A DNA stretch of 64,000 nt. It comes from JAGLOK01 sp963677605. Lineage in GTDB: Bacteria > Bacillota > Clostridia > Christensenellales > UMGS416. The DNA lies in NCBI GenBank assembly GCA_963677605.2, contig CAXXDX010000006.1:868001-932000 (forward strand), in the 5' to 3' direction. Below are positions 25,078 to 33,911 of this stretch, piece after piece. Under the pieces are notes generated by a model that searched no databases, was not told the DNA's origin, and saw only the letters and a list, made by a program, of their open reading frames with translations. The first letter of the stretch is position 1. The number at the start of each line of letters is the position of its first letter. The position numbers and the translations under genes were made by a program.

Positions 25078-25106
25078 ATTATACTCTATCGTATCATACC
25101 ACACAA
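25078..25106 (-). promoter_or_regulatory. Sigma-A promoter of araD
   Basis: On the minus strand TTGTGT (25101-25106) and TATAAT (25078-25083) are 17 bases apart, about 35 bases upstream of the araD start codon. The SD is AGGAG. Confidence 0.65.
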
Positions 25107-25115
25107 TCAATAAAG

Positions 25116-25144
25116 AAAAAGAGCCCGCGTCAGCGAGCTCTTTT
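25116..25144 (-). terminator. Terminator after the first chemoreceptor gene
   Basis: The stem GAGCTCGC/GCGGGCTC has one mismatch and a four-base loop. On the minus strand it is followed by TTTTTC. It ends the mcp-cheW-mcp transcript just upstream of the araD promoter. Confidence 0.8.
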
Positions 25145-25161
25145 ATTAGTCTTTGTGTTTC

Positions 25162-27174
25162 TTAAAAGTCATCGTCATCATCCAAAGGTATTACATCATC
25201 CGGTGACATAATCTTTTTGTTTGGTTTTGACACTCCGCCGCTTTTAACAGTCAGTTTCGGACTTGAAACCAGCTTTGGTTTTTCAGTTTCTTCATACTGA
25301 ACTTCGTTTGAGCTTTTTGGATTTTCTTCCATCGAAGCTTTCTGCCCTTTAACGAGCTTGTTAAGATCAATTACGATTTCTTCCAAAGTAACAGCCTGAG
25401 TCTGAAGTTCTTCAGCAGATGCAGCACTTTCTTCAGCAGATGCAGCGTTGCTTTGAACAACTACTTCCATTTGTCCTATGGCTTCCGTTACCTGGCTGGT
25501 TCCTTTTGCCTGCTCATCACTGGCTGCGGATATTTCATCCATAAGCTGATTAACATCACTTGTTTTTTGCATTATCTCTTCAAGAGATTCATTAACAGCA
25601 ACGCTTATCGAAACGCCGCGTTCTGATAATTCAATATTGCGATCGATGATTTCAGCAGTATCCTTAGCTGCTTTTGCGCTCTTTTGTGCAAGGTTTCTAA
25701 CCTCTTCTGCAACAACAGCAAACCCTTGTCCTGCATCTCCTGCACGGGCTGCTTCAACAGCAGCATTAAGTGCAAGCATATTTGTCTGGAATGCGATGTC
25801 ATCAATAACCTTAATTATTTTTGAAATATCGCCGCTGGATTTTTTCAGCTCTTCCATGGATTGGGTCATTTCTCCCATGCGTTCAGAACCTATAGAAGCA
25901 GCTTGGCTCGCTTCTTTAGAAAGATTGTTTGCCTGCCTTGTGTTGTCTGCATTCTGCTTAACCATAGATGACGTTTCATCCATAGTAGCCGATGTCTCTT
26001 CAATAGCGGCCGCCTGCTCTGTTGCTCCTTCAGACAGCTGTTGGCTCGATTCTGAAAGCTGTTTTGATGAATAAGACACCTGTCCTGCTGAGTTTTGTAT
26101 TTTATTGATTGAACTTGTAATAGGCCTTGAAACGAATTTCACAGTTATCAACACAAGCACTCCGATTATTCCAATCAAAAACGCTACAGCTAATATTATT
26201 CCGGTTCTTATTCCACTGTTTGTTGCTGCATTAAGCTCTGCAAACGGAATTGATACACCTACAGCGTAGTTAATTCCAGTGTCACCAATTTCTGCCGATG
26301 CGAATGTAACCTGTGATACAATACCGTTAACAACTGATTTATTCTGAACTTCGAAGAAAGCATTTTCATCCAAAATTGAATTTTTAATCGCAGTGGTGTA
26401 GCTTGAATCAAAGTAATTAGTTACATCATTGCCTACTATGCTTGAAGCCGAATGTGCAGTAGGATGAGCAACCAATGTTCCCGTATGGCTGGTAATCCAA
26501 ATATATCCCGAAGTGAACAGTTTGTTTTCATCCACTATATCCTGCAACATGGTTGTTTTTATGTCTACACCAATTATTCCAACAAATTCTCCGTCAACAA
26601 CCATAGGTGAAGCAATGGATACTATAAGTTCTTCTCCTGTTCCGTTTTCAGTTACATATACATCGCTGACAACTTTTTTCTTAGTACTTTTTGCCGTTTG
26701 ATATATCTCAGCTGCTGTAAAGTTTTTATAAGTGGAAACTACAACAGAATTGCCATCCTTATACACATACGGTATAAATCTTCCGTCACTGTCAGAAGCC
26801 ATCTTTCCTGTATATGCACTGTCGCTTCCGTCAAAAGCATCATCTTCCCAGATAGTATATACACCATAGTAGGAATCATTTCCGCTTACCCATTCCTGCA
26901 GCAAGCCAACAACAGTCTCTCTGTTAATAATCCTGTGTGCTGCAAACTCGCCCAGCATTCTTCCTGCAACTCCGCTTTCGCTTAACGGCTGCTCCATTAC
27001 GCGAACTGCTTCGTTAACATTATGCAAAGCTTGTTGTCTTACATAGTCCTTTTCCAATTCTACACTTGTGTTGTAGAAACTTAACATTATTATTGTTGTA
27101 AGAACAGCAAATCCAACTAATACAAGAAGCGCTGTCGGCAACAATATTTTCATCATTATACTTAGTCTTTTCAT
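25162..27174 (-). CDS. Methyl-accepting chemotaxis protein with Cache sensor domain
   Basis: This transmembrane chemoreceptor has about 670 residues from the ATG at 27174, which has AAGGGG at correct spacing; the frame opens 12 codons earlier with GTG. TM1 is near the N-terminus (ILLPTALLVLVGFAV). An extracellular double-Cache-like domain follows, with YYGVYTIWEDDAFDG and VSIASPMVVDGEFVGIIGVDI. TM2 (GIILAVAFLIGIIGVLVLI) leads into HAMP and a long signalling coiled coil. The hairpin tip EIAFQTNMLALNAAVEAARAGD-type motif is perfect. Q/E-rich SQQLSEGATEQAAA stretches are probable CheB/CheR/CheD modification sites. The tail ends in five aspartates and a Phe. Cache domains commonly bind amino or organic acids; the ligand is unknown. 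Confidence 0.93.
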   Translation of the reverse strand: MKRLSIMMKILLPTALLVLVGFAVLTTIIMLSFYNTSVELEKDYVRQQALHNVNEAVRVMEQPLSESGVAGRMLGEFAAHRIINRETVVGLLQEWVSGNDSYYGVYTIWEDDAFDGSDSAYTGKMASDSDGRFIPYVYKDGNSVVVSTYKNFTAAEIYQTAKSTKKKVVSDVYVTENGTGEELIVSIASPMVVDGEFVGIIGVDIKTTMLQDIVDENKLFTSGYIWITSHTGTLVAHPTAHSASSIVGNDVTNYFDSSYTTAIKNSILDENAFFEVQNKSVVNGIVSQVTFASAEIGDTGINYAVGVSIPFAELNAATNSGIRTGIILAVAFLIGIIGVLVLITVKFVSRPITSSINKIQNSAGQVSYSSKQLSESSQQLSEGATEQAAAIEETSATMDETSSMVKQNADNTRQANNLSKEASQAASIGSERMGEMTQSMEELKKSSGDISKIIKVIDDIAFQTNMLALNAAVEAARAGDAGQGFAVVAEEVRNLAQKSAKAAKDTAEIIDRNIELSERGVSISVAVNESLEEIMQKTSDVNQLMDEISAASDEQAKGTSQVTEAIGQMEVVVQSNAASAEESAASAEELQTQAVTLEEIVIDLNKLVKGQKASMEENPKSSNEVQYEETEKPKLVSSPKLTVKSGGVSKPNKKIMSPDDVIPLDDDDDF

Positions 27175-27219
27175 ATTTAAACCCCTTTTTAGTTTAGCCA
27201 TTGCCCCCACAACAACTTG

Positions 27220-27687
27220 TTATTGCACAGTTTCTAAAAGCTCTTTCTCGCCTGTAGTAAATATCCTGTCTACATCAAGCATCATTATTACCTGTTCTTT
27301 CACTTTGCCCATTCCGCTTAAGAATTCCTGATCAACATTTGCGCCATACTGTGGCGGAGCCTCAATACTCTCATCCGGAATATCCATTACTTCCTGTACT
27401 GTATCTACAACGATACCATTCGTTTTTGTCCCTGTTTCACTCTTTATTTCCATTACAATTATCTGAGTTCTCTCATCATATGAACGCTCTTCCATGCCGA
27501 ATTTAAGCCTTAGATCCACTACAGGTATTATCTTTCCCCTAAGGTTAACAACACCTTTTATAAAATCCGGAAGTCTTGGGACTTTTGTTACCGACATCAT
27601 TCCGATAATCTCTTTTATCTTGAGTATCGGAATGGCGAAATACTCTTCTCCCAATTTAAATGTTAAATATTTATTATCCTGAGCCAT
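27220..27687 (-). CDS. cheW: Chemotaxis coupling protein CheW
   Basis: This soluble adaptor of 155 residues couples chemoreceptors to CheA. The SH3-like CheW fold is evident: YLTFKLGEEYFAIPILKIKEI at the start, VPRLPDFIKGVVNLRGKIIPVVDLR in the middle (the conserved NLRG motif) and the terminal VDRIF region. It lies between the two chemoreceptor genes, with an AGGAAG site. It is preceded by a perfect palindrome and a stem-loop that may tune its expression relative to the receptor upstream. Confidence 0.97.
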   Translation of the reverse strand: MAQDNKYLTFKLGEEYFAIPILKIKEIIGMMSVTKVPRLPDFIKGVVNLRGKIIPVVDLRLKFGMEERSYDERTQIIVMEIKSETGTKTNGIVVDTVQEVMDIPDESIEAPPQYGANVDQEFLSGMGKVKEQVIMMLDVDRIFTTGEKELLETVQ

Positions 27688-27704
27688 AATAGCTTCCTTT
27701 CTTT

Positions 27705-27749
27705 TTTAAAGTACTTTAAACAGAGCATATGATCATACTACATGCTCTG
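27705..27749 (-). repeat. Palindrome and stem-loop between mcp and cheW
   Basis: TTTAAAGTACTTTAAA (27705-27720) is a perfect 16-base palindrome directly before the cheW ribosome binding site. Abutting it, CAGAGCAT (27721-27728) and ATGCTCTG (27742-27749) form an eight-pair stem with a 13-base loop. In the transcript these give two consecutive hairpins, perhaps a partial terminator or RNA processing site. Confidence 0.6.
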
Positions 27750-27766
27750 CTGCAATATCAGTTTTG

Positions 27767-29251
27767 CTAATTGCCTTTTTTCTCGCCTTTAACTATATCG
27801 TTAAGCTTGTAAACTACATCTCTTAAAGTCTTGGCCTGAGTCTGAAGCTCTTCAGCTGATGCTGCGCTCTGCTCTGCAGTTGCAGCGTTGCTTTGAACAA
27901 CTTTCTCCATCTGACCGATAGCATCGTTAATCTGAGCAGTTCCTCTTGCCTGTTCTTCACTGGCAGCAGATATCTCGTCCATTAACTGATTAACGTTATT
28001 TGATTTTTCCATAATCTCATTAAGAGAAACGTTAACTTCTTCGCTTATTTGGCCGCCGCGTTCTGAAAGTTCGATATTCTTGTCGATAATCTCAGATGTG
28101 TCTTTTGCTGCCTGTGCGCTCTTTTGAGCAAGGTTACGGACTTCTTCTGCAACAACTGCAAATCCCTGTCCAGCGTCACCTGCCCTTGCCGCTTCAACTG
28201 CTGCATTCAATGCAAGCATGTTTGTCTGGAAAGCTATCTCATCGATTACTTTAATAATATTAGAGATTTCACCACTTGATTTCTTAAGCTCTTCCATAGA
28301 CTGAATCATAACTTGCATCTCTGAAAGGCCTTTTGTCGCAGACTGACTTGTCTGTTTTGCCAAATCATTAGCCTGTCTTGTGTTTTCAGCGTTCTGTTTG
28401 ACCATAGAAGCAGTTTCTTCCATAGTGGCAGATGTTTCTTCGATAGAAGCAGCCTGTTCGTTAGAGCCTTCTGAAAGCTGCTGGCTGGAAGTTGAAAGCT
28501 GAACAGAAGCTGAAGTCAGGCTTTCTGCAAGCACATCTTCCTGAGAAGCTATGTCAGAGATTGTTCCAACAAGCTTTCTGGTTGAGAATACTAAGTATAC
28601 AGCAGCAATAACAACTATAACTCCAACTACTATGTAGATAATCAACTGAGTTTCCTTGCTGAATGCTAAAGACTGCGCTGAAATTATGCTTGGATATTGC
28701 GCTAAAGCTTCACCTATTGAATTAAGCTTGTCTCTTGCTTCATCAAATTTAGATGTTACTTCCGCCAATTCATCCAATACAGCAGATACCGGAGTTCCGC
28801 TTTCAATTTTGTCTTTTAACGCATCAGCAGACTCATGCCAGTCATCAAACAGAACAAAAAATTCCTTAAGCTCAGCTGATACACTGCTATTTGAACCTTC
28901 TTTTTTTAGATTGGCCAATTCAGCGTCATCTGCGGCAATTGTCTGTATCTCACCCATTCTCGATTCAACATCGCCTATGTTCCCCTGATATGCATCAACA
29001 TTACTATTATACTCATCGCTGCCAACCGGGAAAATAAATAAATTGTTATAACCCGTCAAAGCCTGATAATAGTCTCTGTCTGCATTAAGAACCAGATCTA
29101 TGCTTGTAAAGCTCTTTGTCTCAAAAGTTACTGCAAGATTAGTTAGTATTCCAGTAAACAACATACCCATAACTATTATCGCTGCGATAAATGCTACTAT
29201 AGGTATTGCTATCTGCGTCAACTGTCTTGCTAAAAGTCCCATTTTCTTCAT
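27767..29251 (-). CDS. Methyl-accepting chemotaxis protein with small helical sensor domain
   Basis: This chemoreceptor has 494 residues. TM1 is at about 10-35, followed by an extracellular helical segment of about 160 residues that resembles a four-helix-bundle sensor (DRDYYQALTGYNNLF onward). TM2 is LIIYIVVGVIVVIAAVYLVF. HAMP is short or atypical. The signalling domain is nearly the same as that of the receptor at 25162, including the conserved tip AFQTNMLALNAAVEAARAG. The start has AGGGGG nine bases upstream. It is the first gene of the mcp-cheW-mcp unit. The two receptors probably mix in one array and share the same CheW and CheA. Confidence 0.93.
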   Translation of the reverse strand: MKKMGLLARQLTQIAIPIVAFIAAIIVMGMLFTGILTNLAVTFETKSFTSIDLVLNADRDYYQALTGYNNLFIFPVGSDEYNSNVDAYQGNIGDVESRMGEIQTIAADDAELANLKKEGSNSSVSAELKEFFVLFDDWHESADALKDKIESGTPVSAVLDELAEVTSKFDEARDKLNSIGEALAQYPSIISAQSLAFSKETQLIIYIVVGVIVVIAAVYLVFSTRKLVGTISDIASQEDVLAESLTSASVQLSTSSQQLSEGSNEQAASIEETSATMEETASMVKQNAENTRQANDLAKQTSQSATKGLSEMQVMIQSMEELKKSSGEISNIIKVIDEIAFQTNMLALNAAVEAARAGDAGQGFAVVAEEVRNLAQKSAQAAKDTSEIIDKNIELSERGGQISEEVNVSLNEIMEKSNNVNQLMDEISAASEEQARGTAQINDAIGQMEKVVQSNAATAEQSAASAEELQTQAKTLRDVVYKLNDIVKGEKKGN

Positions 29252-29800
29252 AATTGTGCCCCCTGTTTATTAAAATTTTCACCCTATTTATTTTTCAAAA
29301 AAACTTATTCCCATCAGCTTTTTTGTCATTACCCAAAGTCATCGATACCCTAAATCTAAATAACTTTTTTACATTTCCATAAAGTAAGTCGTCTGTCTTG
29401 AAAGTCTTAAAAGTTCTACGGTCAAACCCTAATAATGATTATTGGTACCTTCTCATTCAAACCGCCTTCTTTCACTACCCAACCTAGTTTAAGTCCGCTT
29501 CCAGTTGATATTACGCAAAGTTATATGTTCACTTTCATTCCTTTGTCAGCCCAATATTTATGTTATCTTTTACATAACATTGAACCTTTTTCCCTTTATA
29601 TAACTGAACTATACTTTTTATCGCTTAACCAACACTTAACGAAATTTAAAATATAAATCTTTTTTACCATTTTTGTACTCTTTTTCAGAATACGTATTCA
29701 GACACCAAAATAAACCATTAAATTACCGCAGTAAAAACAGCATAATGGAGTGCATCATTTATTTTTTATTTGCATCTTTTTGGTTATTTATTTTTCTTAT
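29252..29800. other. Long intergenic region between mcp and cheB
   Basis: This 549-base A/T-rich stretch holds no convincing gene. It should contain the promoter of the mcp-cheW-mcp unit, but I see no clean sigma-D or sigma-A box. A seven-pair hairpin ATGTTAT/ATAACAT lies at 29560-29580 and could be a weak terminator for the cheR-cheB operon. I found no c-di-GMP riboswitch signature on either strand. Confidence 0.5.
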
Positions 29801-30856
29801 CTATCTATTTATATTTCTTTTTATTAAAGATGCAACCTGATCAAGAGGCGCGATTTTGTCTGCTGCCCCTAAACTAATTGCTTCTTTAGGCATCCCAAAT
29901 ACTATAGAACTTTTCTCATCCTGTGCAATAGTAAAAGCTCCTGCATTCTTCATATTTAAAAGCCCTCTAGCGCCATCTCTTCCCATTCCAGTAAGAATAA
30001 CACCCAGAGCATTCTTGCCTGCATATTTTGCAACCGAATCAAACAGAACCTCAACCGAAGGTCTTTGGTGAAATACACGAGGCTTATCTACAAGCTTTGC
30101 ATAATACAGCGCACCGCTTCTTTTAAGCTCCATATGCATATTCCCGGGTGCAACCAGTGCTTTCCCAGGCGACAGAAGCTCCATGTCTTCTGCTTCTTTT
30201 ACCTTCATATCACAAAGGCTGTCCAAACGGTCAGCAAATGATTTGGTAAAATAAGGCGGCATATGCTGAACTATCATTATAGGCGGAAGAGTGTTAGGCA
30301 AACCTTCCAGCACGGTCCTTATCGCTTCAGTTCCTCCAGTAGAAGCGCCGATTGCGATAATCTTGTTAGTTGTTTTTATCATCGCTTTATCAGTATGCAC
30401 TTCCGGTTTTTTTTCAACTTTGTTCGGAGTGATTTTTTTCAGCTTATAGTCGGGAACCTGAGCCACTTGTTTTATCTTCTCAATAAGCTCTCCCGACATA
30501 TTGGAAATACTATATGCCACACTCGGTTTTGCCACCACTTCAAGCGCGCCATACTCAAAAGCTTTCAGTGCGACCTCGCTGTTTTTTTTGCTCAGCGAAC
30601 TAACAATGATTACTCTGCACGGATAACTCGCCATAAGTTTCCTCAGGAAAGTAAGCCCATCCATTTTAGGCATTTCAATATCCAGCAATATAACATCCGG
30701 CTTTAGTTCCAAGATTTTATCACGAGCAAAGTATGGATCCTGAGCAGTGCCGACAACCTCTATCTGCCTGTCCTTGGCAAGCTCAACAGTCATCATTTTT
30801 CTGACAAATGCTGAATCATCCACAACTAGAACTCTAATTTTATTTGTACCAATCAC
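29801..30856 (-). CDS. cheB: Chemotaxis protein-glutamate methylesterase/deamidase CheB
   Basis: This enzyme removes methyl groups from chemoreceptors when phosphorylated by CheA. The N-terminal receiver domain starts IRVLVVDDSAFVRKMM, with phosphoacceptor Asp in VILLDIEMPKMDG and the conserved Lys in VVAKPS. The catalytic domain carries IGASTGGTEAIR (Ser), VQHMPPYFTKSFADRLD (His) and TGMGRDGARG (Asp). The open frame extends 29 codons into cheD, but the receiver domain begins near residue 36, so the GTG at 30856, with AGAGGG upstream, is the better start. The coding region then overlaps cheD by 17 bases. It is the last gene of cheR-cheA-cheD-cheB. Confidence 0.95.
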   Translation of the reverse strand: MIGTNKIRVLVVDDSAFVRKMMTVELAKDRQIEVVGTAQDPYFARDKILELKPDVILLDIEMPKMDGLTFLRKLMASYPCRVIIVSSLSKKNSEVALKAFEYGALEVVAKPSVAYSISNMSGELIEKIKQVAQVPDYKLKKITPNKVEKKPEVHTDKAMIKTTNKIIAIGASTGGTEAIRTVLEGLPNTLPPIMIVQHMPPYFTKSFADRLDSLCDMKVKEAEDMELLSPGKALVAPGNMHMELKRSGALYYAKLVDKPRVFHQRPSVEVLFDSVAKYAGKNALGVILTGMGRDGARGLLNMKNAGAFTIAQDEKSSIVFGMPKEAISLGAADKIAPLDQVASLIKRNINR

Positions 30857-31331
30857 TCTCTCGTACCCTCTCGCCTTTGTTGATTGCGATTTCTCCGGTT
30901 GTTGTGTCAAACAACAGCTTTCTTCCCTCTTGTCCGCCAACATCCCTAACAGCGATTTTTATATTATATTTCTCTAAAACCTTTAGAGCCATCTCAGTAT
31001 TTTTCTTGCCGATATTGGACTTAATCACTGGATTTTTTGCTCCGCCTATTACGTGAGCTATCAAATCCTCTTTGTTTGATCCAAGTTCCAGCATTAATTT
31101 TATTAAGTACGGACAAGAAACATTGCCAAATCGAGCATTATTCTTTCCTTCGCTTTTCGGATAGATAAAGTGATTCATTCCTCCGAATTTTTTCTTTTTA
31201 TCCCACAGGCATATAGATACACACGAACCCAGTACGGTAGTTATATGAGCTTTTTCAGAGCTTGCATATATATATCCCGGATGCAAGTAATACTTTTCTG
31301 TGTCGACTAAGTTAAATTGTTCATTTAGCAT
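30840..31331 (-). CDS. cheD: Chemoreceptor glutamine deamidase CheD
   Basis: CheD deamidates glutamines on chemoreceptors and in Bacillus-type systems interacts with CheC. At 163 residues it has normal length. The catalytic Cys is in TTVLGSCVSICLWD, and the His is in GGMNHFIYPK; the later HVIGGAKNP and GGQEGRKLLFDT segments are typical. It starts 9 bases after cheA with AAGGAAAAAAG and overlaps cheB. No stand-alone cheC is in the window, so its usual partner must be encoded elsewhere or be replaced by FliY. Confidence 0.97.
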   Translation of the reverse strand: MLNEQFNLVDTEKYYLHPGYIYASSEKAHITTVLGSCVSICLWDKKKKFGGMNHFIYPKSEGKNNARFGNVSCPYLIKLMLELGSNKEDLIAHVIGGAKNPVIKSNIGKKNTEMALKVLEKYNIKIAVRDVGGQEGRKLLFDTTTGEIAINKGERVRESDWYK

Positions 31332-31340
31332 CTTTTTTCC

Positions 31341-33887
31341 TTAATAACCTGCTATCTTATACAGGGCTTCAACATCCAGAATAAGTGATACCTTTCCATC
31401 ACCTAATATTGAAGCTCCAGATAAAACTTTCGCTTTTGCAAGTTCGCTGTCAAGAGGCTTTGAAACAATATCCTGTCTGCCTACAATGTTATCTACCGGC
31501 AAACCTAAAAGATGTTTTTCCATCTCAAGAATAATTATTTGTTTTCTCTCTTTATCGCTTTTCTTTTTTCTGTTAAAGATTGCATCTTCAGAAATAATAG
31601 GGATAATATTATCTCTGATTTTAATTGCTCTCTTCTGGCCCTGCATGCTTATCCATTCGTCCTCTTCTTTTATATAGAATTGTTTAATGAATAGTGTAGG
31701 TATAATATAATTTTCATCGCTTATCTCAACAATAGTTCCGTTAACGAGTGCAAGATTCATAGGAATTCTTATTATAAAAGCACATCCTTTTCCAAGCTCG
31801 TTTACAATCTCTACTTTACCGCCGATTTTCATAAGCTCTGACTCAACAACATTCATTCCGACGCCGCGGCCTGAAATATTGTTTACCTCTACCTGTGTTG
31901 AAAAACCCGGCTGCATTATAAAGTTTATCTTCTCATATTCAGTATACTCAGTGCCTGCATCCGCAAGACCAAGTTTTATTGCTTTTGCCAGCACTTTTTC
32001 AGGATCAATCCCTTTTCCGTCATCCTTAACTTCAATATAAACACTTCCTCGTTTGCTGTAAGCATTTATCTCTACTCTTCCTTCTGGAGATTTGCCGGCA
32101 GCCAGCCTCTCTTCTGTAGATTCGATTCCATGTGAGACAGCATTCCTTACAAGATGCATTAAAGGATCAAACACTTTATCTGCTGCACTTCTGTCAATCT
32201 CAATTTCATCTCCAGTAATTACAACATTTACTTTCTTGTTTAATTCGTGAGCAGTATCTCTGATTATTCTTGTAAGCCTAAATAATGTATTTTTAATCTG
32301 TATAAGACGCAATGACATAGAAAGGTCCTGTACGCTGCGTATAATTTTTGAGGTTCTTGATATAGTGTTAGCTATTTCTGGGCTTTTTGATCCGTTGGCT
32401 TCAACCTGCTGTTCAAGCTGAGAATTCAGAATTGTAAGTTCTCCAAGCATGTCAAGGAGGTTGTCAACCTTTGACTCCGACACCCTTATCTGCCTTGTAG
32501 ATTCAGATGATTTTGCAGATGATGTTTCTTTCGCTGACTTGTTCTTTTCTTTAAGAACTTCTGCCATTTGTGCTGCGGAAACTTTTTTCTCCTTTACAGC
32601 TACCTGGCCAAACTTCAGCTTTCCCTCGGTTTGTTTTTGTTTTCCAACGATTTCATCAATGTCAACATCGCTCAAGATTCCCTTAGCTTTGAGAATTTCG
32701 CCCGTCTTAACTTCTTTTGACAATATGTTTTCTTCAAGCAAAGATATGTTTTTTTCAAGCTGTTTTATAAACAGACTGTCATTTTCAAGCGTTGTATCTT
32801 CTGCAAGGCTTGACATATCTTCAAGTATATATGCAACAGTTTGCGCATCATCAGGCGGAAAACCTTTGTTTTCAACAGCTGTTGTTTCCAGTATATTTGT
32901 CAACCTTAATGATGATTCGCGTAAAAGATTGCACTTCAAGGCATTGGAAGTTTCACAAATATCATTAAGTTTCTTTAATATCCTTTGGACAGTTTCATTG
33001 TTGATTTCGCTTTTTTGTACATCGAGAACATCAACTTCTATCTCTTTTATAGCATCAATTATTTCAAGTTTTACACTAGCATTAGCAGTCTCCTGCTGGA
33101 CTTTGTTTTTAGTAATTTGTTTTGCAGAAACCGAATCCACAGTAAAATCTTCTTCAATCTCCGCAACTATATCATCAATGCCGGAATCGGTAAGTATCAA
33201 AGCTTTGATTTCTTCTCCATCAAAATCAAATTTGCCCGAGCTGAACTCTTCTTCAGTCGGAGCTACAGGCTGAGAGTATACAACCATGGAACTTGCTTCA
33301 ATCTTTTGGAACAGCATAAATGTTCTGATTGATTTCATTTGAACGTCATCAACGAATCTTATTACTATATCATATGCTGACATTCCCATATCGAGATTTT
33401 TTTCAACAACTTCAATGAGTTCACTGTCAATATTTGAAAACACTTCATCAACAAATTCTGTCGGAGCAGCTTTTTCCTGTCCCTTTTCTTCCTCTTCCGA
33501 TTCTTGTTCTTCACCGTTTTTAATCTTTAAAAGAATATCCAACAGTTCATCTGTTTGAACTCTGCTGTCATCTTCATCTTCCAGAAGAACTTCCAGGAAA
33601 TCTTCAAGGAAATCATGACACTGATACTGAACGTCAATAATATCTGAAGTAAGTTCTCTTTTATGCTCACGCACCTCATGGAGAATATCTTCCATGGTAT
33701 GCATAACTTTTTCAACCTTAAAGAATTCCATAGCAGCAGAATTCCCCTTAATGGTGTGAGCTACTCTGAAAACCCTATTGATTGTTTCATCATCAGTATT
33801 GCCTTGATCAAGCAGCATCAAAGCCTCATTAAAAAGCATTAAACTATCTCTTAAATCTTCAATATAACTTCCTAAAATCTCATTCAT
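31341..33887 (-). CDS. cheA: Chemotaxis histidine kinase CheA, extended form
   Basis: This is the central kinase of chemotaxis, 848 residues against about 670 for Bacillus subtilis CheA. P1 carries the phosphorylated His44 in FRVAHTIKGNSAAMEF. A P2-like CheY/CheB docking domain is at about 160-240. A helical insert at about 265-475 is unusual: its first part looks like a degenerate Hpt bundle without histidine, and its second (ILKAKGILSDVDIDEIVG, FGQVAVKEKKVSAAQMAEVL) resembles short regulatory helical repeats. P3 dimerisation starts ESKVDNLLDMLGEL. P4 has the N-box LMHLVRNAVSHGIES, G1 VKDDGKGID and G2 ISGRGVGMNVV. P5 is the CheW-like C-terminus. Confidence 0.95.
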   Translation of the reverse strand: MNEILGSYIEDLRDSLMLFNEALMLLDQGNTDDETINRVFRVAHTIKGNSAAMEFFKVEKVMHTMEDILHEVREHKRELTSDIIDVQYQCHDFLEDFLEVLLEDEDDSRVQTDELLDILLKIKNGEEQESEEEEKGQEKAAPTEFVDEVFSNIDSELIEVVEKNLDMGMSAYDIVIRFVDDVQMKSIRTFMLFQKIEASSMVVYSQPVAPTEEEFSSGKFDFDGEEIKALILTDSGIDDIVAEIEEDFTVDSVSAKQITKNKVQQETANASVKLEIIDAIKEIEVDVLDVQKSEINNETVQRILKKLNDICETSNALKCNLLRESSLRLTNILETTAVENKGFPPDDAQTVAYILEDMSSLAEDTTLENDSLFIKQLEKNISLLEENILSKEVKTGEILKAKGILSDVDIDEIVGKQKQTEGKLKFGQVAVKEKKVSAAQMAEVLKEKNKSAKETSSAKSSESTRQIRVSESKVDNLLDMLGELTILNSQLEQQVEANGSKSPEIANTISRTSKIIRSVQDLSMSLRLIQIKNTLFRLTRIIRDTAHELNKKVNVVITGDEIEIDRSAADKVFDPLMHLVRNAVSHGIESTEERLAAGKSPEGRVEINAYSKRGSVYIEVKDDGKGIDPEKVLAKAIKLGLADAGTEYTEYEKINFIMQPGFSTQVEVNNISGRGVGMNVVESELMKIGGKVEIVNELGKGCAFIIRIPMNLALVNGTIVEISDENYIIPTLFIKQFYIKEEDEWISMQGQKRAIKIRDNIIPIISEDAIFNRKKKSDKERKQIIILEMEKHLLGLPVDNIVGRQDIVSKPLDSELAKAKVLSGASILGDGKVSLILDVEALYKIAGY

Positions 33888-33911
33888 CTTAATACTTCCT
33901 TACTATAATGC

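Noticed and set aside
29368..29400. Possible sigma-D promoter for the mcp-cheW-mcp unit
   Set aside because: A TATCGATGA element follows TAAA on the minus strand, but the spacing is about 21 bases and the -10 match is poor.
29252..29800. Possible c-di-GMP riboswitch upstream of the chemoreceptor gene
   Set aside because: The gap and neighbour genes are of the right kind, but the conserved GEMM core could not be found on either strand.
32449..33273. Plus-strand open frame of 274 codons inside cheA
   Set aside because: It is antisense to the well-supported CheA coding frame, Ser/Phe-rich as expected from the complement of an acidic gene, with no ribosome binding site or family signature.
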